64,000 nucleotides of DNA from Paroedura picta (lineage: Eukaryota; Chordata; Lepidosauria; Squamata; Gekkonidae). Positions 12,423 through 24,365 of the stretch are shown here, one piece after another (the stretch's first letter is position 1; every line of letters begins with the position of its first letter). The translations under genes were made by a program, and so were the position numbers. The stretch is from positions 19,268,501-19,332,500 of the forward strand of contig NC_135380.1 of NCBI RefSeq assembly GCF_049243985.1, given 5' to 3'. The notes beneath the pieces were generated by a model, which was not told the DNA's origin, searched no databases, and saw only the letters and a program-made list of their open reading frames with translations.

Positions 12423-12685
12423 GAGGGAGTCTGGCTCATTGGCAGGGCATCTGCTTAGCATGCCGAAGGTCCCTGGCAGCTCCCAATTAAAGGATCCCAG
12501 GTCTGAATCTCTTCCAAGGATGCCTGCTGGGTGACCCTGGGCCGGTCATGCCCTTTCAGTCCAACCAATCTCCTAGGGCTGTTGTGAAGATAAAATGCAG
12601 GACAGGAGAATGCCGGAAGGTACTTTGAGTCCCAACTGGGAAGAAAAGCAGGGTATAAATGACGTTAAATAAATAAATAATAAAT
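12423..12685 (+). mobile_element. tRNA-derived SINE, full length, divergent
   Basis: The head reads gctcattggcagggcatctgcttagcatgc...gtccc. The body has tgctgggtgaccctgggccggtca and cctagggctgttgtgaagataaaatgcaggac, and the tail is (aaat)n after gcagggtataaatgac. Confidence 0.8.
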
Positions 12686-12840
12686 ATAGCCAGTGATGTG
12701 AAAGACCTCTTCTTGAGGCCCCGGAGAGCAGCTGCCAATCAAAATGGACTGGCCTTGACAGATCAATGGTCTGTCTAAAGCTGCTTTGTGTGTGTATTGA
12801 ATGGCTAATGGAAAGCTGTGCACGCTCAAAAAGCATAATA

Positions 12841-13125
12841 AAGGTAAAGGTAAAGGTATCCCCTGTGTAAGCACCGAGTCATGTCTGACCCTTGGGGTGA
12901 CGCCCTCTAGTGTTTTCTTGGCAGACTCAATACAGGGTGGTTTGCCATTCCCTTCCCCAGTCATTACCGTTTACCCCCCAGCAAGCTGGGTACTCATTTT
13001 ACTGACCTCGGAAGGATGGAAGGCTGTCAATCTTGAACCGGCTGCTGGGATCAAACTCCCAGCCTCATGGGCAGAGCTTCAGACAGCATGTAGGCTGCCT
13101 TACCACCCTGCGCCACAAGAGGCTC
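12841..13125 (-). mobile_element. Sauria-type SINE, near full length
   Basis: Same structure as the 9880 copy, with an extra aaggt unit at the tail end and a small deletion inside the B-box side. It ends at cgccacaagaggctc. Confidence 0.9.
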
Positions 13126-13129
13126 TCTT

Positions 13130-13970
13130 GTAACATAATTTACTTCGTCCCTCACTAATAGGCATTAACAGCATGGACTTTTATTTAATCCCCAAACATA
13201 CCAATCTGATGAGTTAGGTTGGGGGTCTTGTGTGCGATTCTGATCAGTTTGAAGAGAAACCCTTTTCAGAACTCTTTGTGGCAGGAGTGCAATTGTATTG
13301 TAACAATCACAAAGAAACAACAGTGTACAAAAGCAAAAATGCAGATGCTGAAACACACTCCTGCAAAAATCTCTTTTAAAAAAATCTAAACAAGGTTCAT
13401 TTTTTACTCATGATCATACTGTATACGAATAATACAAAATGTACAAGTTCCAATCCCTTTGCACTAGCCTGGTAATATATATTATGTGCATTGTCGTCTC
13501 ATACAGATGATCTGCAAACTGTGGCTAGCCCTTGGTCCCCGGACTTTGGGAAAGAAGTTAAATAGTGTGAGTTGCAATATAGATTGGTTGCAAAAGCTGT
13601 CACTGTCCTTGATTCCCAGTCCTTTAACTGTATATTGATCCATAAAACAACTTCTCCTCTTATTTCTTGGCTATCGGCTTTCTTATGTTGCATACAGATG
13701 CACCTTAGACTGCGGCTTGTGGCTCAACACGCTCTGAGATTTCTTTGGAATGTTCATCTGACTGTAAATTACCCCTCAGTCCATGGCTGGTATACACAAG
13801 GGTCGCTCAGTTGCTGCCCCTTCCTTTTTCTTCTCCCCCACCCCATCCGCCACTGGTGCAACTTGTCGGGGAAGCATCAAGTGGTGAAGACCCTTATTAG
13901 AATATTGCTATGCATGTTACATTAGGTGTAAGCAATTAGGGCCTTTTCTTTTCACTATATTCTTTTTAAC
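13130..13970. other. Gene-free stretch, non-repeat
   Basis: No domain or splice-supported coding signal, and no recognised repeat. Confidence 0.35.
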
Positions 13971-13971
13971 T

Positions 13972-14243
13972 TTGAAGAAGAAGAAGAAGAGTTGGTTCTT
14001 ATATGCCGTTTTTCTCTTCCCGAAGGAGTCTCAAAGTGGCTTACATTCGCCTTCCCTTTCCTCTCCCCACAACAGAGGTGGGTGAGGCTGAGAGAGCCCT
14101 GACATTCCTGCTTGGTCAGAACAGGTTTATCAGTGCCAACGAGCCCAGGGTCACCCAGCTGGCTGCATGTGGGGGAGGGCAGAATCAAACCTGGCATGCC
14201 AGATTAGAAATCCGCACTTCTAACCACTACACCAAACTGGCTT
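13972..14243 (-). mobile_element. tRNA-derived SINE with (GAA)n tail
   Basis: The element runs from gaagaagaagaagaagagttgg through tctcaaagtggcttacattcg and ctgacattcctgcttggtcag to taaccactacaccaaactgg, the reversed A box end of a tRNA-like head. The GAA run is its 3' tail in reverse. Confidence 0.88.
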
Positions 14244-14533
14244 TCTTGTTTATTTTGCATGTTGTCAATTCAGTTGGAACTGCCTCTCATTCGCTTGCTC
14301 TCATTTAGTATCATTGTATACAGTGGATGCATACATAACTCTGCAGGTGCATGCATTTTGAAAGAGAAAAATTCAATACGAGAAAAGAAATATTGGTGTA
14401 AAAAAGGATTGCAACAAAAAAGATTCACACATGCATTTTGAGATCATTTGAATTGTGCCAGCAGGCTTGGGAAACAGACTCTTCTAATTCCACTGATCCA
14501 AATTGACTGAGAAGGGTGTAACTCTGTTTAATA

Positions 14534-14730
14534 GGGTTGCCAGCCGAGCACTGGCAACTGAGCATATGAAAGGGGAAGAAATGAAATCAGTGTCATGCCA
14601 GGGCCTTTATGTCATTTCCAGTCCAAACCAGGAAATGACATCATGTCAAGTGAACATAGAGTTTCAATAGCATCCTCCATCATTGTCCAGACATGATGGT
14701 GTCACTTCCCAGTTCTTGCTGGAAATGATG
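14534..14730. repeat. Possible degraded repeat starting GGTTGCCAGCC
   Basis: tagggttgccagccgagcactggcaac resembles one end of the AGGGTTGCCAACC repeat better seen at 54672-54872. The rest is not alignable by eye. Confidence 0.3.
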
Positions 14731-14763
14731 AAATGATGCTGATAACACAGATTTTACATGTAT

Positions 14764-15165
14764 TACCCTTTGTTTTATTTATTTGTTTATGTATTTATAG
14801 TTTAATTTGCATACTGCCCCTCTCAGACTGGCTGTCTCAAGGTGGTGAACAACAAGTCAAATGCACAGTTAATTTCCACTACAATAAAACAAACAGAAAT
14901 TTAAAATTATTGCTCTGCACCAATGATGAATGGTTGCTGGCCAATTAATATAATAGAGCAAGGGGTTAAGAATGTCGGAGGGAGAAAGGGAGGAGAGGGT
15001 GGCGGAAGGCCCGGTTTGTTCTTCTAGTGTAGTTCCGTAAGCTTGGCCGAAGAGCTCTGTCTTGCAGGCCCCGCAGAATTTGAAAAGTTCTGTCAGGGCC
15101 CTGATCTCCCCGGAGAGCTCCTTCCACCAGGCAGGAGCCAAAGCTGAGAAGGCCAAGCGTACTTC
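14764..15165 (-). mobile_element. LINE 3' end with C-terminal coding remnant
   Basis: The minus frame reads AFSALAPAWWKELSGEIRAL, then a KTELFGQAY-like block. This matches the AFS..AP..W..LP.EIR...F...LKT.LF ending common to CR1/L2-type LINEs. The following sequence is a typical non-coding tail toward 14764. The exact family is not resolved. Confidence 0.65.
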
Positions 15166-15266
15166 TTTAGAGCAGGGAACCTCACCCCATTGGTGTTACT
15201 GAAATGCTCTCTGGGGAACGTATTCAGAAAGGCAGTCATTATTTTCCACCTGTTTCCCTACAAAGA

Positions 15267-15462
15267 AACCCTGACCTGGATAGCTTAGGATCTTGTCTGA
15301 TTTCAGGAAGTTAAGCAGGGTCAGCCCTGGTGAATATTTGGATGGGAGACATCCTAGAAAGTATGGGGTTGTGATGCAGAGGTGAGCAAAGGCAAACCAC
15401 CTCTGAATGTCTCTTGCATAGAAAACCCTACAGGGTCACCATAAATCAGCTGTGACTTGTGT
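15267..15462 (+). mobile_element. 5S-rRNA-derived SINE
   Basis: ggatcttgtctgatttcaggaagttaagcagggtcagccctggtgaatatttggatgggagac is clearly homologous to 5S rRNA (GATCTCGTCTGATCTCGGAAGCTAAGCAGGGTC...TTGGATGGGAGACC). It is followed by a body with gcaaaccacctctgaatgtctcttg and a Bov-B-like end cagggtcaccataaatcagc. It is a SINE, not a 5S gene, because the first third of 5S is degenerate and a SINE tail follows. Confidence 0.88.
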
Positions 15463-15469
15463 TATAGAT

Positions 15470-15640
15470 TACATCTGTTTATTTTAAAAAATATCTATAC
15501 TTTAAAGAACCTGCCCAAGGTAGCTTACAATATAATACCTAATAAATAAAATAAAGCACCATAATATTCGTTAATTAAAACCCAGTATTAAAAACCTTGC
15601 CAAGGCAGAAAGATATAAAACATTGAGCAGCTTTAAATAA
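15470..15640 (-). repeat. LINE-like tail in reverse
   Basis: ctgcccaaggtagcttacaatataatacctaataaataaaataaagc is the reversed tail type seen in many sauropsid LINE/SINE composites. The family is uncertain. Confidence 0.45.
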
Positions 15641-15892
15641 CTTTTATTATCTTTTGAGGCTAAAAAGCAAACTATAAAAATTACGCTTTAAAAAGTCAAT
15701 CCCTTAATTATCATCTTAGGTTTAAAAAGAAACATTTCGGTCTGGCATTTAAAAGACAATAGATTATGTACCAGGAAAGTCTCAACAGGAAGTGTGTCCA
15801 GGTCAGGGAGAAAACCTTCAAAATGGAAGAACCTAGTAGTTCATTCAAGGCTAGCCTCAGAGAGTAACAGTTTCTTCACTTTTGTGGAAGAG

Positions 15893-16130
15893 AGTGGTTA
15901 GGTTAAACTAGGCTCTTGGAGACTAGGTTTGAATCCTCCCTCAACCTCAGAAGCTCCCTTAATGAACTTGGGCCAGTCACTTTCTCGCTACCTAAGCCTA
16001 CCTCGCAGGGTTGCTGTTTCTGAGGATAAAATACAGGAGACGAGAATGACATTGCAAGCTGCTTCATGACTCTGCTGGAGGGGGAGGGGGAGAGAGAAGC
16101 AAGGTATAAATGCCCAAATAAATAAAAAGT
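15893..16130 (+). mobile_element. tRNA-derived SINE, divergent
   Basis: The head is gagagtggttaggttaaactaggctcttgg...tttgaatcc. The body is gggccagtcactttctcgc and ctcgcagggttgctgtttctgagg, and the tail is aaggtataaatgcccaaataaataaa. Confidence 0.75.
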
Positions 16131-16711
16131 CACCATTATCATCATATGTTAAACATGCATATGTGAACCAGACTAAAATCTACAGCGAAGTTTATTTGAA
16201 ACTCCATTTGCCCCCGAGCTAAGTCAGTTTAAATGCAGGAAAGATAGAAGATAAGGGCCAGCCAAATTTGTGCCAGTTACTTACTTCCAAAAAGAGTTTG
16301 TTGGCTTTGTTTTCATTTGTTAAACATGAGAGGCTGAAGCCATTGGACAATGTCGATATAAACAACAGTCCACATTGTACATGAACTGAACATCTCTGCA
16401 GATTGTTGATTATAAGAAAACTACACACTATACCTTTAAATATGCCCCCCTTGCTTTCAGCCCAAGTTTTCCTGTTGAGATGAGAATGGAGCATCCTGTG
16501 TATAGCTCTCTCTTGCCATCCAGTGGTGAAATCTTGGGCTATTCCGTTAGCAGAAAAACTCTGATATGCCTCCATTATAATGAAAGTTTGATTCTTGGAA
16601 AGTATACCGCCTATGGGCTGCTTCTTTCCCATGCTACAGGCTTCTTAGTTTGTTTAAATGGAAAGCATTTCTGTGAGGGAAACATATGAACGAACATGTT
16701 AATAGAGGAGC

Positions 16712-17045
16712 TGCACCTCAGGAGTAGAGCATAGACCTTGTGTTCAGAAGGCTGCCGGGTTCAATCCGCAGCATCTCCTCAAAAAGCCTAGGACCTTTCT
16801 CTGTTTGAAGGTCCACTGGCCAAAATGCACAGAAGTATGCAAGGCAGCTTCATCTCTACAAGTTGTCTGGTCAGAAGTCTTGGCTGGTCACTTATTCCTC
16901 TTTTTAAAATGAAAGTGAGATACTTGGGTTGTAACCCTTGAGGGATGAACTCTCTCCTGAGGGTCTCTGGCTACCTAAAAGAATGAGCAAACATTGGACA
17001 TAGACAGGCAGCAGCTATACACCAACACATGAAGCTGATTTATGG
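16712..17045 (+). mobile_element. tRNA-derived SINE (second family)
   Basis: tcaggagtagagcatagaccttgtgttcagaaggctgccgggttcaatccgcagcatctcc has recognisable A and B boxes. The body contains aaggcagcttcatctctacaag. It is the best-preserved head of this family in the window. Confidence 0.75.
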
Positions 17046-17049
17046 TTAT

Positions 17050-18600
17050 CCACTCCGGCTTAGGAATTTCCTGGATGTTTTAAGAGGTGCCTGGGAGGGG
17101 ATGTCCCTACTACACCAAACTGGTGTTTATACCTGTGTTTATACCAAACTTATGTTTATACCTGTGCTCCAATACTGTATTGTTTTCTGCATATGATTAT
17201 GCATTTGAAAAACTTATGATGGCAAATCTTTAAATGGGGGGGCACTTCCTCCGTTGTGCTAGACACTCATTGGCAGGCCATGGTCAGCTGCAATGTCACC
17301 TGACTGTCACTCAGGCACATGCTGCTGGCAGGGCCTCATGGGAATTATAGTTCATGGACATAACCTGAACAAGAAATTTCCTTGGGGGCAACACAGCCTT
17401 TTGAAAACACTACAAACTTTCCCCCTGAGAGGTATACTGTTCCTCATAGAGAGTGGACTGAAATGCCTCTGAGGGAATTGATAAATTAATAAAGTAATTG
17501 CTGCTGGTGTAATGTTGTCATAGCAGAGGTGGGAGGGTCTGTGATGAACGAGGGGTGCCTCAAGCTCCCATTGGTGGATGAGGGGCTAGGGGCTGTCCTT
17601 TCATCCATTGGTGTATATTGTCACAGGGGGAGAGACCAAAAACACTCAAATGTTTATGCATGCAAAAATAGGCATCGTAAAAAGAAAAAGTCATTGTAAA
17701 GCTAGTTTCAAATACTGTGCAGAAACCAGCAGAAAAGGTGCTCTCACCACTATGAGGGGGGAGAACAATGCATAATCAAAAATCCTATGGTGGGTTTTCC
17801 ATGGTGAAAACAGCACCACCTGCAGAATAAAAACAGTCTTTTTTCAAGACTTTCTGCGATGTTTCCTGCTGTGCATAATACCCCCTTGCTTTCCTGTTCT
17901 GCCCACTTCTGCCACCATCCTCATAGCCCCCCTGCTCTTGTTTCCCACAGTGTGGTCCTCAAAAGCACAGGCAGAACAGTTATACCACTGAGATGCCTCA
18001 CAGTTGAGAAATCTGCTCTCTCCCTTCACTGCCTATTTCCCAGCTAAATAAGACTGTAGCAGTAAATTGTGGTTTGACATGGAAAATGAAAGCGCCCCTA
18101 TAAAGAGCTGAACAGGTGGGGGTGGCACACAGCCATGAGCTTCTGCATGCCATTTTGAAAGAAGAGCCCTCTTCCCAAAATAACAATGGATAGAGTACTT
18201 GGATGGACACTGCACCCAAGTCTAGGCCTGGAGGAGAAAAGTCCATGGTTCCATTGTGGGAAGCTTAATGGGAAGTTATTCACTTGGTGGAGTTATTTAC
18301 CTTCATTCCATGGAATGTTTTGGCTGCCCATTTCCACATATTAATCTTTTGTTAAAGAGAAAAGACATTTTTCTCCAGGCTTCTTGGCAACCCTTCTACA
18401 CCCACAGGCACTTTACAATCTTTCCTTTGAACTGGATCAAATGAGGGGTTGGTTTTCTTGGACCGATTTAGTGGGAAAATCCCTGAGTGCTCCTCCAGCC
18501 ATGCTCAGAATGAGCACAAGAATGTGTGAATATTCCCTTTAATTACAGGGACTTCTTGCTGTCTTGGGCTGGGGGGGGGGGGATCCCTGCATGAAAGCAA
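17050..18600. other. Gene-free stretch with one MITE fragment
   Basis: 17326-17360 (gctggcagggcctcatgggaattatagttcatggac) is a scrap of the palindromic hAT MITE. The rest is non-repeat by eye, with no supported gene. A G13 run lies at about 18570. Confidence 0.4.
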
Positions 18601-18604
18601 CCTA

Positions 18605-18680
18605 GGTGGCCTTGGGCCAGTCACAACCTCACCTCACCAGGTTATTATGAGGAGAAAATATAAAAAGGGGAGACAACGTT
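18605..18680 (+). mobile_element. tRNA-derived SINE body fragment
   Basis: gtggccttgggccagtcacaacctcacctcaccaggttattatgaggagaaaatataaaaagg matches the body of the SINE at 15893. Confidence 0.5.
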
Positions 18681-18826
18681 TGCTTCTCTGGACTCCCTCG
18701 AGGAAAGACAGACTTGGAGGCAAGCAGACAGGAAGGGCAGCTGTTAGTCTCAGGCCAAGGCAGATACTTCAGGTCAGCAAACCAGATCAAGAGGCCGCTA
18801 GCACGCAGAAATCAAGGCTCCCATTG

Positions 18827-19138
18827 TGAGAGGAGAAGGAGAAGGAGAAGGAGAAGGAGAAGGAGAAGGAGAAGGAGAAGGAGAGTTGGTTCTTATATGC
18901 CGCTTTTCCCTACCCGAAGGAGGCTCAAAGTGGCTTACAGTCGCCTTCCCTTTCTTCTCCCCACAACAGACACCCTGTGAGGTGGGTGAGGCTGAGAGAG
19001 CCCTGATATCACTGCTCGGTCAGAACAGCTTTATCAGTGCTGTGTCCAGCCCAAGGTCACCCAGCTGGTTGCATGTGGGGGAGTGCAGAATCGAATCCAG
19101 ATTAGAAGTCCACACTCCTAACCACTACACCAAACTGG
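18827..19138 (-). mobile_element. tRNA-derived SINE with expanded (GGAGAA)n tail
   Basis: Same family as 13972. The tail has expanded into about ten GGAGAA/GAGAAG units at 18827-18886. On the plus strand this translates as a long Arg or Gly-Glu run in the overlapping open frames, which explains them as artefacts. Confidence 0.9.
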
Positions 19139-19139
19139 T

Positions 19140-19770
19140 AATTCTAAACCTTTGCACAGCCATGTAAAATGTTCAATGCCTTTCACAGTTTTACCTCAGG
19201 AATCTTTAAAAACAGCCTTCTGAGGGAGGCCATGGTTATAAACAGCATATTGCAAACAAAGACTCAAGCTGAGACGGGGGGCGGAGGGGCACTTGCGTAC
19301 CTCACGTTTCCTCATACTTGGGCAAGAATCTCCCCTCATATGTGAAACTTTCATTTTAGGCCACTGCTGCATTCAAACATAGTAATAATCTGCAGTTTGC
19401 CACAATGGATATGAATGTGGTTGGTTTCTGGAGTCTGCATGCTTCTCAAAACCCCACCACCACCTTCTGTTCATGCAGAACACTACTAAGGAATCCTGAT
19501 TCCTCATGACATTAAAATAGACAGAATTCCCCCTCCCCCATTTTCTCTACACAACAAGCCCATGCAGTCCCTTCCCCCAGTGGAATCACTCCCTGTAAGC
19601 TGGAGATCTGTTGTAATTCTAGATCCCAACTGGAAAGTGGCATCAAGGCCCTTCAAACTCTGCACCAAGAACAGCCAAGCTGTATGGCAGTAAACAAAAA
19701 AAAAAGTATCACATTCTTAATTCTCACTCTTATTTTTATGTAGGATTTGGCTTTCTCAGTATGGTTTAAC
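19140..19770. other. Gene-free stretch, no clear repeat
   Basis: No coding signal. Part of 19590-19650 (ctggagatctgttgtaattc) resembles an internal piece of the repeat at 54672. Confidence 0.35.
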
Positions 19771-19771
19771 T

Positions 19772-20165
19772 TGTAGAATCATAGATTTTGAAGAGACCAA
19801 AAAGGCCATCTAGCCCAATCCGTTGCTTAATGCAGGAACAGCCTAAAGCATCCATGAAAAGTATCTGTCCAGCTGCTGCTTGAAGGCCACCAATGAAGGG
19901 GAGCTCACCACCTCCTTAGGCAGCCAATTCCACTACTGAACTAGTCTGACTGTGAATTTATTTTCCTGATATCTATCTGGTAGCATTCTACATGTAATTT
20001 AAGCCAATTACTGCAGGTCCTATCCTCTGCTGCCAACAGTAACCAATCCCTGCCCTCCACTAAGTGACAACCTTTCAAATGCTTCAAGATAGCAATCATG
20101 TCCCCTCTCAACCTCCTTTTCTCCAGGCTAAATATTTCCAAGTCTCTCAGCCTTTCCTCCTAGGA
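19772..20165 (-). mobile_element. CR1 LINE 3' UTR
   Basis: It begins tagaatcatagattttgaagagaccaaaaaggccatctagcc and continues through ccttaggcagccaattccac, tgacaacctttcaaatgcttcaagatagcaatcatgtcccctctcaacctcc and tctccaggctaaat, which is CR1 3' UTR in reverse. It is 5'-truncated. Confidence 0.92.
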
Positions 20166-20202
20166 CTTATCGAAGGATGATGCCTTCTCAGGAAATACAT
20201 GG

Positions 20203-20455
20203 ATTTATGGTGTAGCGATTAAGAATGATGGACTCTTATCTGGAGAACCAGGTTTGACTCCCTATTCCTCCACATGCAGTCAGCTGGGTGGCCTCGGGCT
20301 AGTCACAGTTCTTGTTAGGGTTGTTCTCACAGAACAGCTAGGTTCTCTCAGCCCCACCTACCTCACAGGGTGTCTGTTGTGTGGAGAGGAAGGGGAAGGG
20401 TTTATAAGCTACTTTGGAATTCCTTCAGGTGCTGAAAAGCAGGGTATACTTTCCC
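20203..20455 (+). mobile_element. tRNA-derived SINE, plus orientation
   Basis: It starts tatggtgtagcgattaagaatgatggactctt, with tctggagaaccaggtttgactcc as B box, then tcagctgggtggcctcgggctagtcacag and cacctacctcacagggtgtctgttgtg. It is the same family as 13972 in the other orientation. Confidence 0.9.
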
Positions 20456-20644
20456 TACAAAGCAAATTGCAACAATATTTGAGAACAAGGAAGTTCCAAC
20501 CTGTTTTTTTTTCTCCAAATCTGTGATCAAGTCTACTCCTTTTTTGTGTTTTATCAATGCTCACCTGTACATCAGTAAGGTCAGGGGAGCAGGGGAATAT
20601 AAAGCAGTAATGGGTTTAAACTACAAGTACAACAACATAGAAAT

Positions 20645-20735
20645 CTTTACTCATGGGAATCTGGACTGCTGAATGTATTCAAGGTGAAATTCATAACATC
20701 CTTGTATGGCCCCTTCCAATTCTATGATTCTAAAG
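20645..20735 (+). repeat. Repeat with CR1-like tail, near-identical to 24366-24432
   Basis: tttactcatgggaatctggactgctgaatgtattcaaggtgaaattcataaca differs by one base from the copy near 24368. It ends with ccttccaattctatgattcta, a CR1-type ending. Confidence 0.7.
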
Positions 20736-22320
20736 CAACTTACAGAACATGGCACTGTGGCAAGTTCACCGTGCACAGTGTTCTATACAAAATTTGGAAC
20801 TGGAAATCTGAAGAAAAGTAGATGCTTAATGCCTCTGCACTTCTTGAGAAAAAAGCCAGGTAATTCAGAATAACTCTGGGACCATTTTTAGGGAAGCATT
20901 TTTCAAGGAAAAGCTGGAATCAAATGCTGGGGGGGGGGGATGACATAATCTTTTCCCTGCCAGCCTTTGATCCACTCAAAATTCCCTCCACAAGTTCCTT
21001 TCCCACATATATATTACAGATACAGATTACCTTTAATGGCATAAAGACAAAAATATTAATAGTAGTAGTAGTATTAATTATTTTCCCCTGCAGAGAGAAA
21101 AACAGCTTGGGAGAGCACTGTCAGGCATCACTACGGCCGGCAAGGAAAGAGTTAAGGACCCCGAGTTGGTTTTTTGCTGAAGATTCCAGCTTCCAAGGAA
21201 CATTCATAAAATATAGACCCAGCGGGGTAAAGAATCACACAGTTCCTCGGAATGTGTCATTCGGCCCAGCTTATACAACTCAGAGCTTCCCCATGTGCAA
21301 CATTGAGCCTAGCCTCCCTCATGTTCTGTTTTCTTCCAAACAACCACAAGTAGTTGAGTCTTCTTCAGAATACCTACATTTTTTTCAAAAAGAACAGACG
21401 GAAGGGGACTCTAAAAAATAAAATGAGAAACCTTAGAATGTCCCAGTCTTTTTCATCAGGCCTTACCCTATGTCTCCCCAACCCCCTGGTTTGTATCATT
21501 AAAAATGTATCTATAACAATAAAAGATTGAACAGAACTCAACGGCATTTTTTTTAACATACTGTAATTTCTCAGGAAAACGCTTTGTGAAAAGTAAGCCA
21601 TATATCGCAGCCCAAGAATATGTAACCATCGTTCCCTCAGCCATGCAAAACATCTGTGACCTTGCACAGAGGTCATCTCCGCAGTCATGTTTCTTTTTAC
21701 TTTTAAAGAAATGTCAGGCCATTTTTTATACAAGACTTATGACAGGGTGCTGTTTATTGTATCACAAAGCCACCATAACTTCACCATAAGGAAACTGCTA
21801 TTATTTGGAGAGTATATATCTTCCTGACTAGCAGTAAAGACGAAAATTAAGAAGAGTCTTTTTCGCCGAGGTCAACGGTGTCTCCTTTAATAATTCTGAC
21901 ATCTTCTGCAGAGCTGAAAACAGAGTTTTTCCTCAAGACCTCGGTCAAACCAATTAAGATTCCGGGACTTTTAACAATACGGGATGGCCCAGATCAAACC
22001 CTTCCATTACATTTGCAACCTGCACAAGTTTTTGTGAGGTTTGAAATCTGAAAGCAGATCCAAGTTTCCCAGCTCACTTCTGATGACTGCCTGCTCTTGA
22101 ACATAAACCAGGAATCCAAAAATTCTTCAGGATGTCAAATACGATGACGACGTACCACTGAAGTCGAAGAACTCAATAAGTCTGGATTCTGCTTTGTATG
22201 AAACAGGTTTTGATCAGACTTGGGTAGTGAGAGGCAGCTTTGAAAGAGGGATGGAAATCTGAATGCCTGATTTTGATCGAGAAAACCATTCCTGAGCTGC
22301 AGGTATCTCCTGAAGATGCC
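20736..22320. other. Gene-free stretch, candidate conserved non-coding
   Basis: 21090-22080 is unique-looking with no recognised repeat. The open frames overlapping it (up to 165 codons) have no domain and no splice logic. Confidence 0.35.
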
Positions 22321-22324
22321 ACCC

Positions 22325-22695
22325 TGCAAATGCGTAAGATCAGCAGCTGCCTGAACTCAATCACTGTGGCTCCCACTTTGTGGAACGGCCTGTCTATAGT
22401 TCTGTGGAACATGTGAAGTATAAAGGGAGCACAGCTGTTCTGGTTTGTGAATGCTCAGGAGGGTGCTTCTGTAAAGGGGATGGAGTTATAGTTTGTGGCA
22501 CTGTGTACAGTACGTCTTCTTCAAACGGCATTCCTCTCTGCATTTTTGTAAACCAAAAGTTTTCATTGCGTGTAGTACACTAAGGAATGTTTGTTGTTGT
22601 TTTTTAATTTATTGCATTGTTTTTCTAAAGATGTAATCCTCCTTGAGTTACAGTTAGAAAGGCAGCCTATAAGTAAAATAAGTTCAGTAAATATG
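22325..22695 (+). repeat. Possible LINE 3' end
   Basis: ctcccactttgtggaacggcctg is reminiscent of the AP..WN.LP LINE C-terminus, and gatgtaatcctccttgagttacag...taagtaaaataagttcag resembles a LINE tail. Low information. Confidence 0.4.
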
Positions 22696-22699
22696 TTCT

Positions 22700-24095
22700 A
22701 CTAAAGGTCAGCTACAACTCTTTGACTGGGTCTTTCAAACCCCAATGAGATCTCCTCACTTTGGCAGCTCCTAACCCACAGCCTCCAACATTTCAGGCCT
22801 ATCGTGGGCCGTTGCCCAAGCACCCCCAACCCCACTACTGCACATTGCTGCAGGCTGTAGTTCAACTCTACATGCTGCATTCATTTACAGTATAATTGCC
22901 TGCCTTCCATCATCGCTTTAAAAGTCAGTAGGATGTTTGTGCTTTTGGTTAAGGAGATGTTAGACAAATGCCATTGCCTCATGGCAGGTTATCAGCAGTT
23001 CAGCATACAACTCAGCAGCTGGAACATGTGAAATAGCCCACTTTATTCTACCTGAGCATTTGTGAACATTCATTGGCACTAGAAAGTATGTATTTGCTCC
23101 TCAGTTCTGAGTTTTGAGTTCCAGAGAACCAAAGGAGGGAGTTTCCTAAGAACTTCACACTTCTGTGGGCTGTTTTCCAAACCTGTCTGGAGTTCAAGGA
23201 AAATGTATGCTATGCAAATGAATTTCAAAAGCGGGGAGGAGGGCATATTTCTAGGTTGAACGTTTAAAAAAAATTAGAGCAGCAAGCAATAATATATATA
23301 TAGAGAGAGAAAGGGGTGGAGGAGCCATGCAATCCATTTAAATTTATACTCATCCACTGTTAGCAGATGGACCCCTTCTCCTGTTGAGGGACACCTTAAG
23401 GTAAAAGCACCCCTCTGTGCATTGCCCTAAAACCATGAGTGTAGGAATCTTCTTGAGCCCAAATGGACAAGATGGATGCCAGTCAAGAAGAGGCCTGGGG
23501 AATCAGTTTCAAGGTACAAATGAAAGCAGCTGGCTGGCCACCTTGGCAATAAAGATTTGGGTTAATGTCCTGAATCAGAAGCACTTTGGTCACCTGATGA
23601 GGGATGCTTGAACCCTTTCCGATTGGACTCACATCCTTTTCAGCATTCGTGAACAGATGTCTGAATTTTCAGTGATGGGTTTCGTAGTTCCTTGATAATG
23701 TTTGTCAGCATGCAATAGGTAGCTTGCCCACCCACACACACACACACCATATTCCCTTCTATGTATGCAGTACAATGTTTTCAACACAGCCCAGTCAACT
23801 TCCACTACCATACCCCCCCCCCACCCCTTATCTTTGCTGTATAACAACTTTAGGTGGCAAGAAATTATTGATATCACTCTCACAAATCACACAAATCAGT
23901 CATGAAGGAATGCTGGGTTTCAGTAAAACCTTATCCCTCAGTGTTCCTCTCAGGACTTACTGACACTAAGGGCCGCGTATCAGTTCAAGGGGCAGCATCT
24001 TTGTACATGGGCACTTTTGCGAAAAACCCATGCAAATCTGTTTACCAGGGCTGTGCAATTATTTGGCATGAACTGAACAGAATGGAGGTTTGGCT
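22700..24095. other. Gene-free stretch with short simple repeats
   Basis: TA/GA dinucleotide runs lie at about 23290 and a CA run at about 23734. No gene is supported. Confidence 0.35.
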
Positions 24096-24097
24096 CG

Positions 24098-24362
24098 AAG
24101 AAGAAGAAGAAGTGGTTTTTATATGCCTGAAGGAGTCTCAAAGTGGCTTACAGTTGCCTTCCCTTTCCTCTCCCCGCAACAGACGCCCTGTGAGGTGGGT
24201 GAAACGGAGAGATCTCTGATATCACTGCTCGGTCCGAACAGCTTTATCAGTGCTGTGGCGAGTCAAAGGTCACCCAGTTGGTTGCATGTGGGGAAGCGTG
24301 GAATCAAACCCGACTCACCAGATTAGAAGTCTACACTCCTAACCACTACACCAAGCTGTCTC
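24098..24362 (-). mobile_element. tRNA-derived SINE with (GAA)n tail
   Basis: From gaagaagaagaagtggtttttatatgcc to taaccactacaccaagctg. It lacks part of the body found in the 18827 copy. Confidence 0.9.
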
Positions 24363-24365
24363 CCA

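Noticed and set aside
15267-15400. 5S rRNA gene
   Set aside because: Only the middle resembles 5S, with many changes, and it continues into a SINE body and tail.
16712-16790. tRNA gene
   Set aside because: The A and B boxes belong to a SINE head; the cloverleaf cannot be closed and a SINE body follows.
18714-19167. Open frames with long Arg or Gly-Glu runs
   Set aside because: They translate the (GGAGAA)n SINE tail.
20924-21421. 165-codon plus-strand open frame
   Set aside because: Composition looks like random translation (starts in a poly-G run); no motif and no neighbouring exons.
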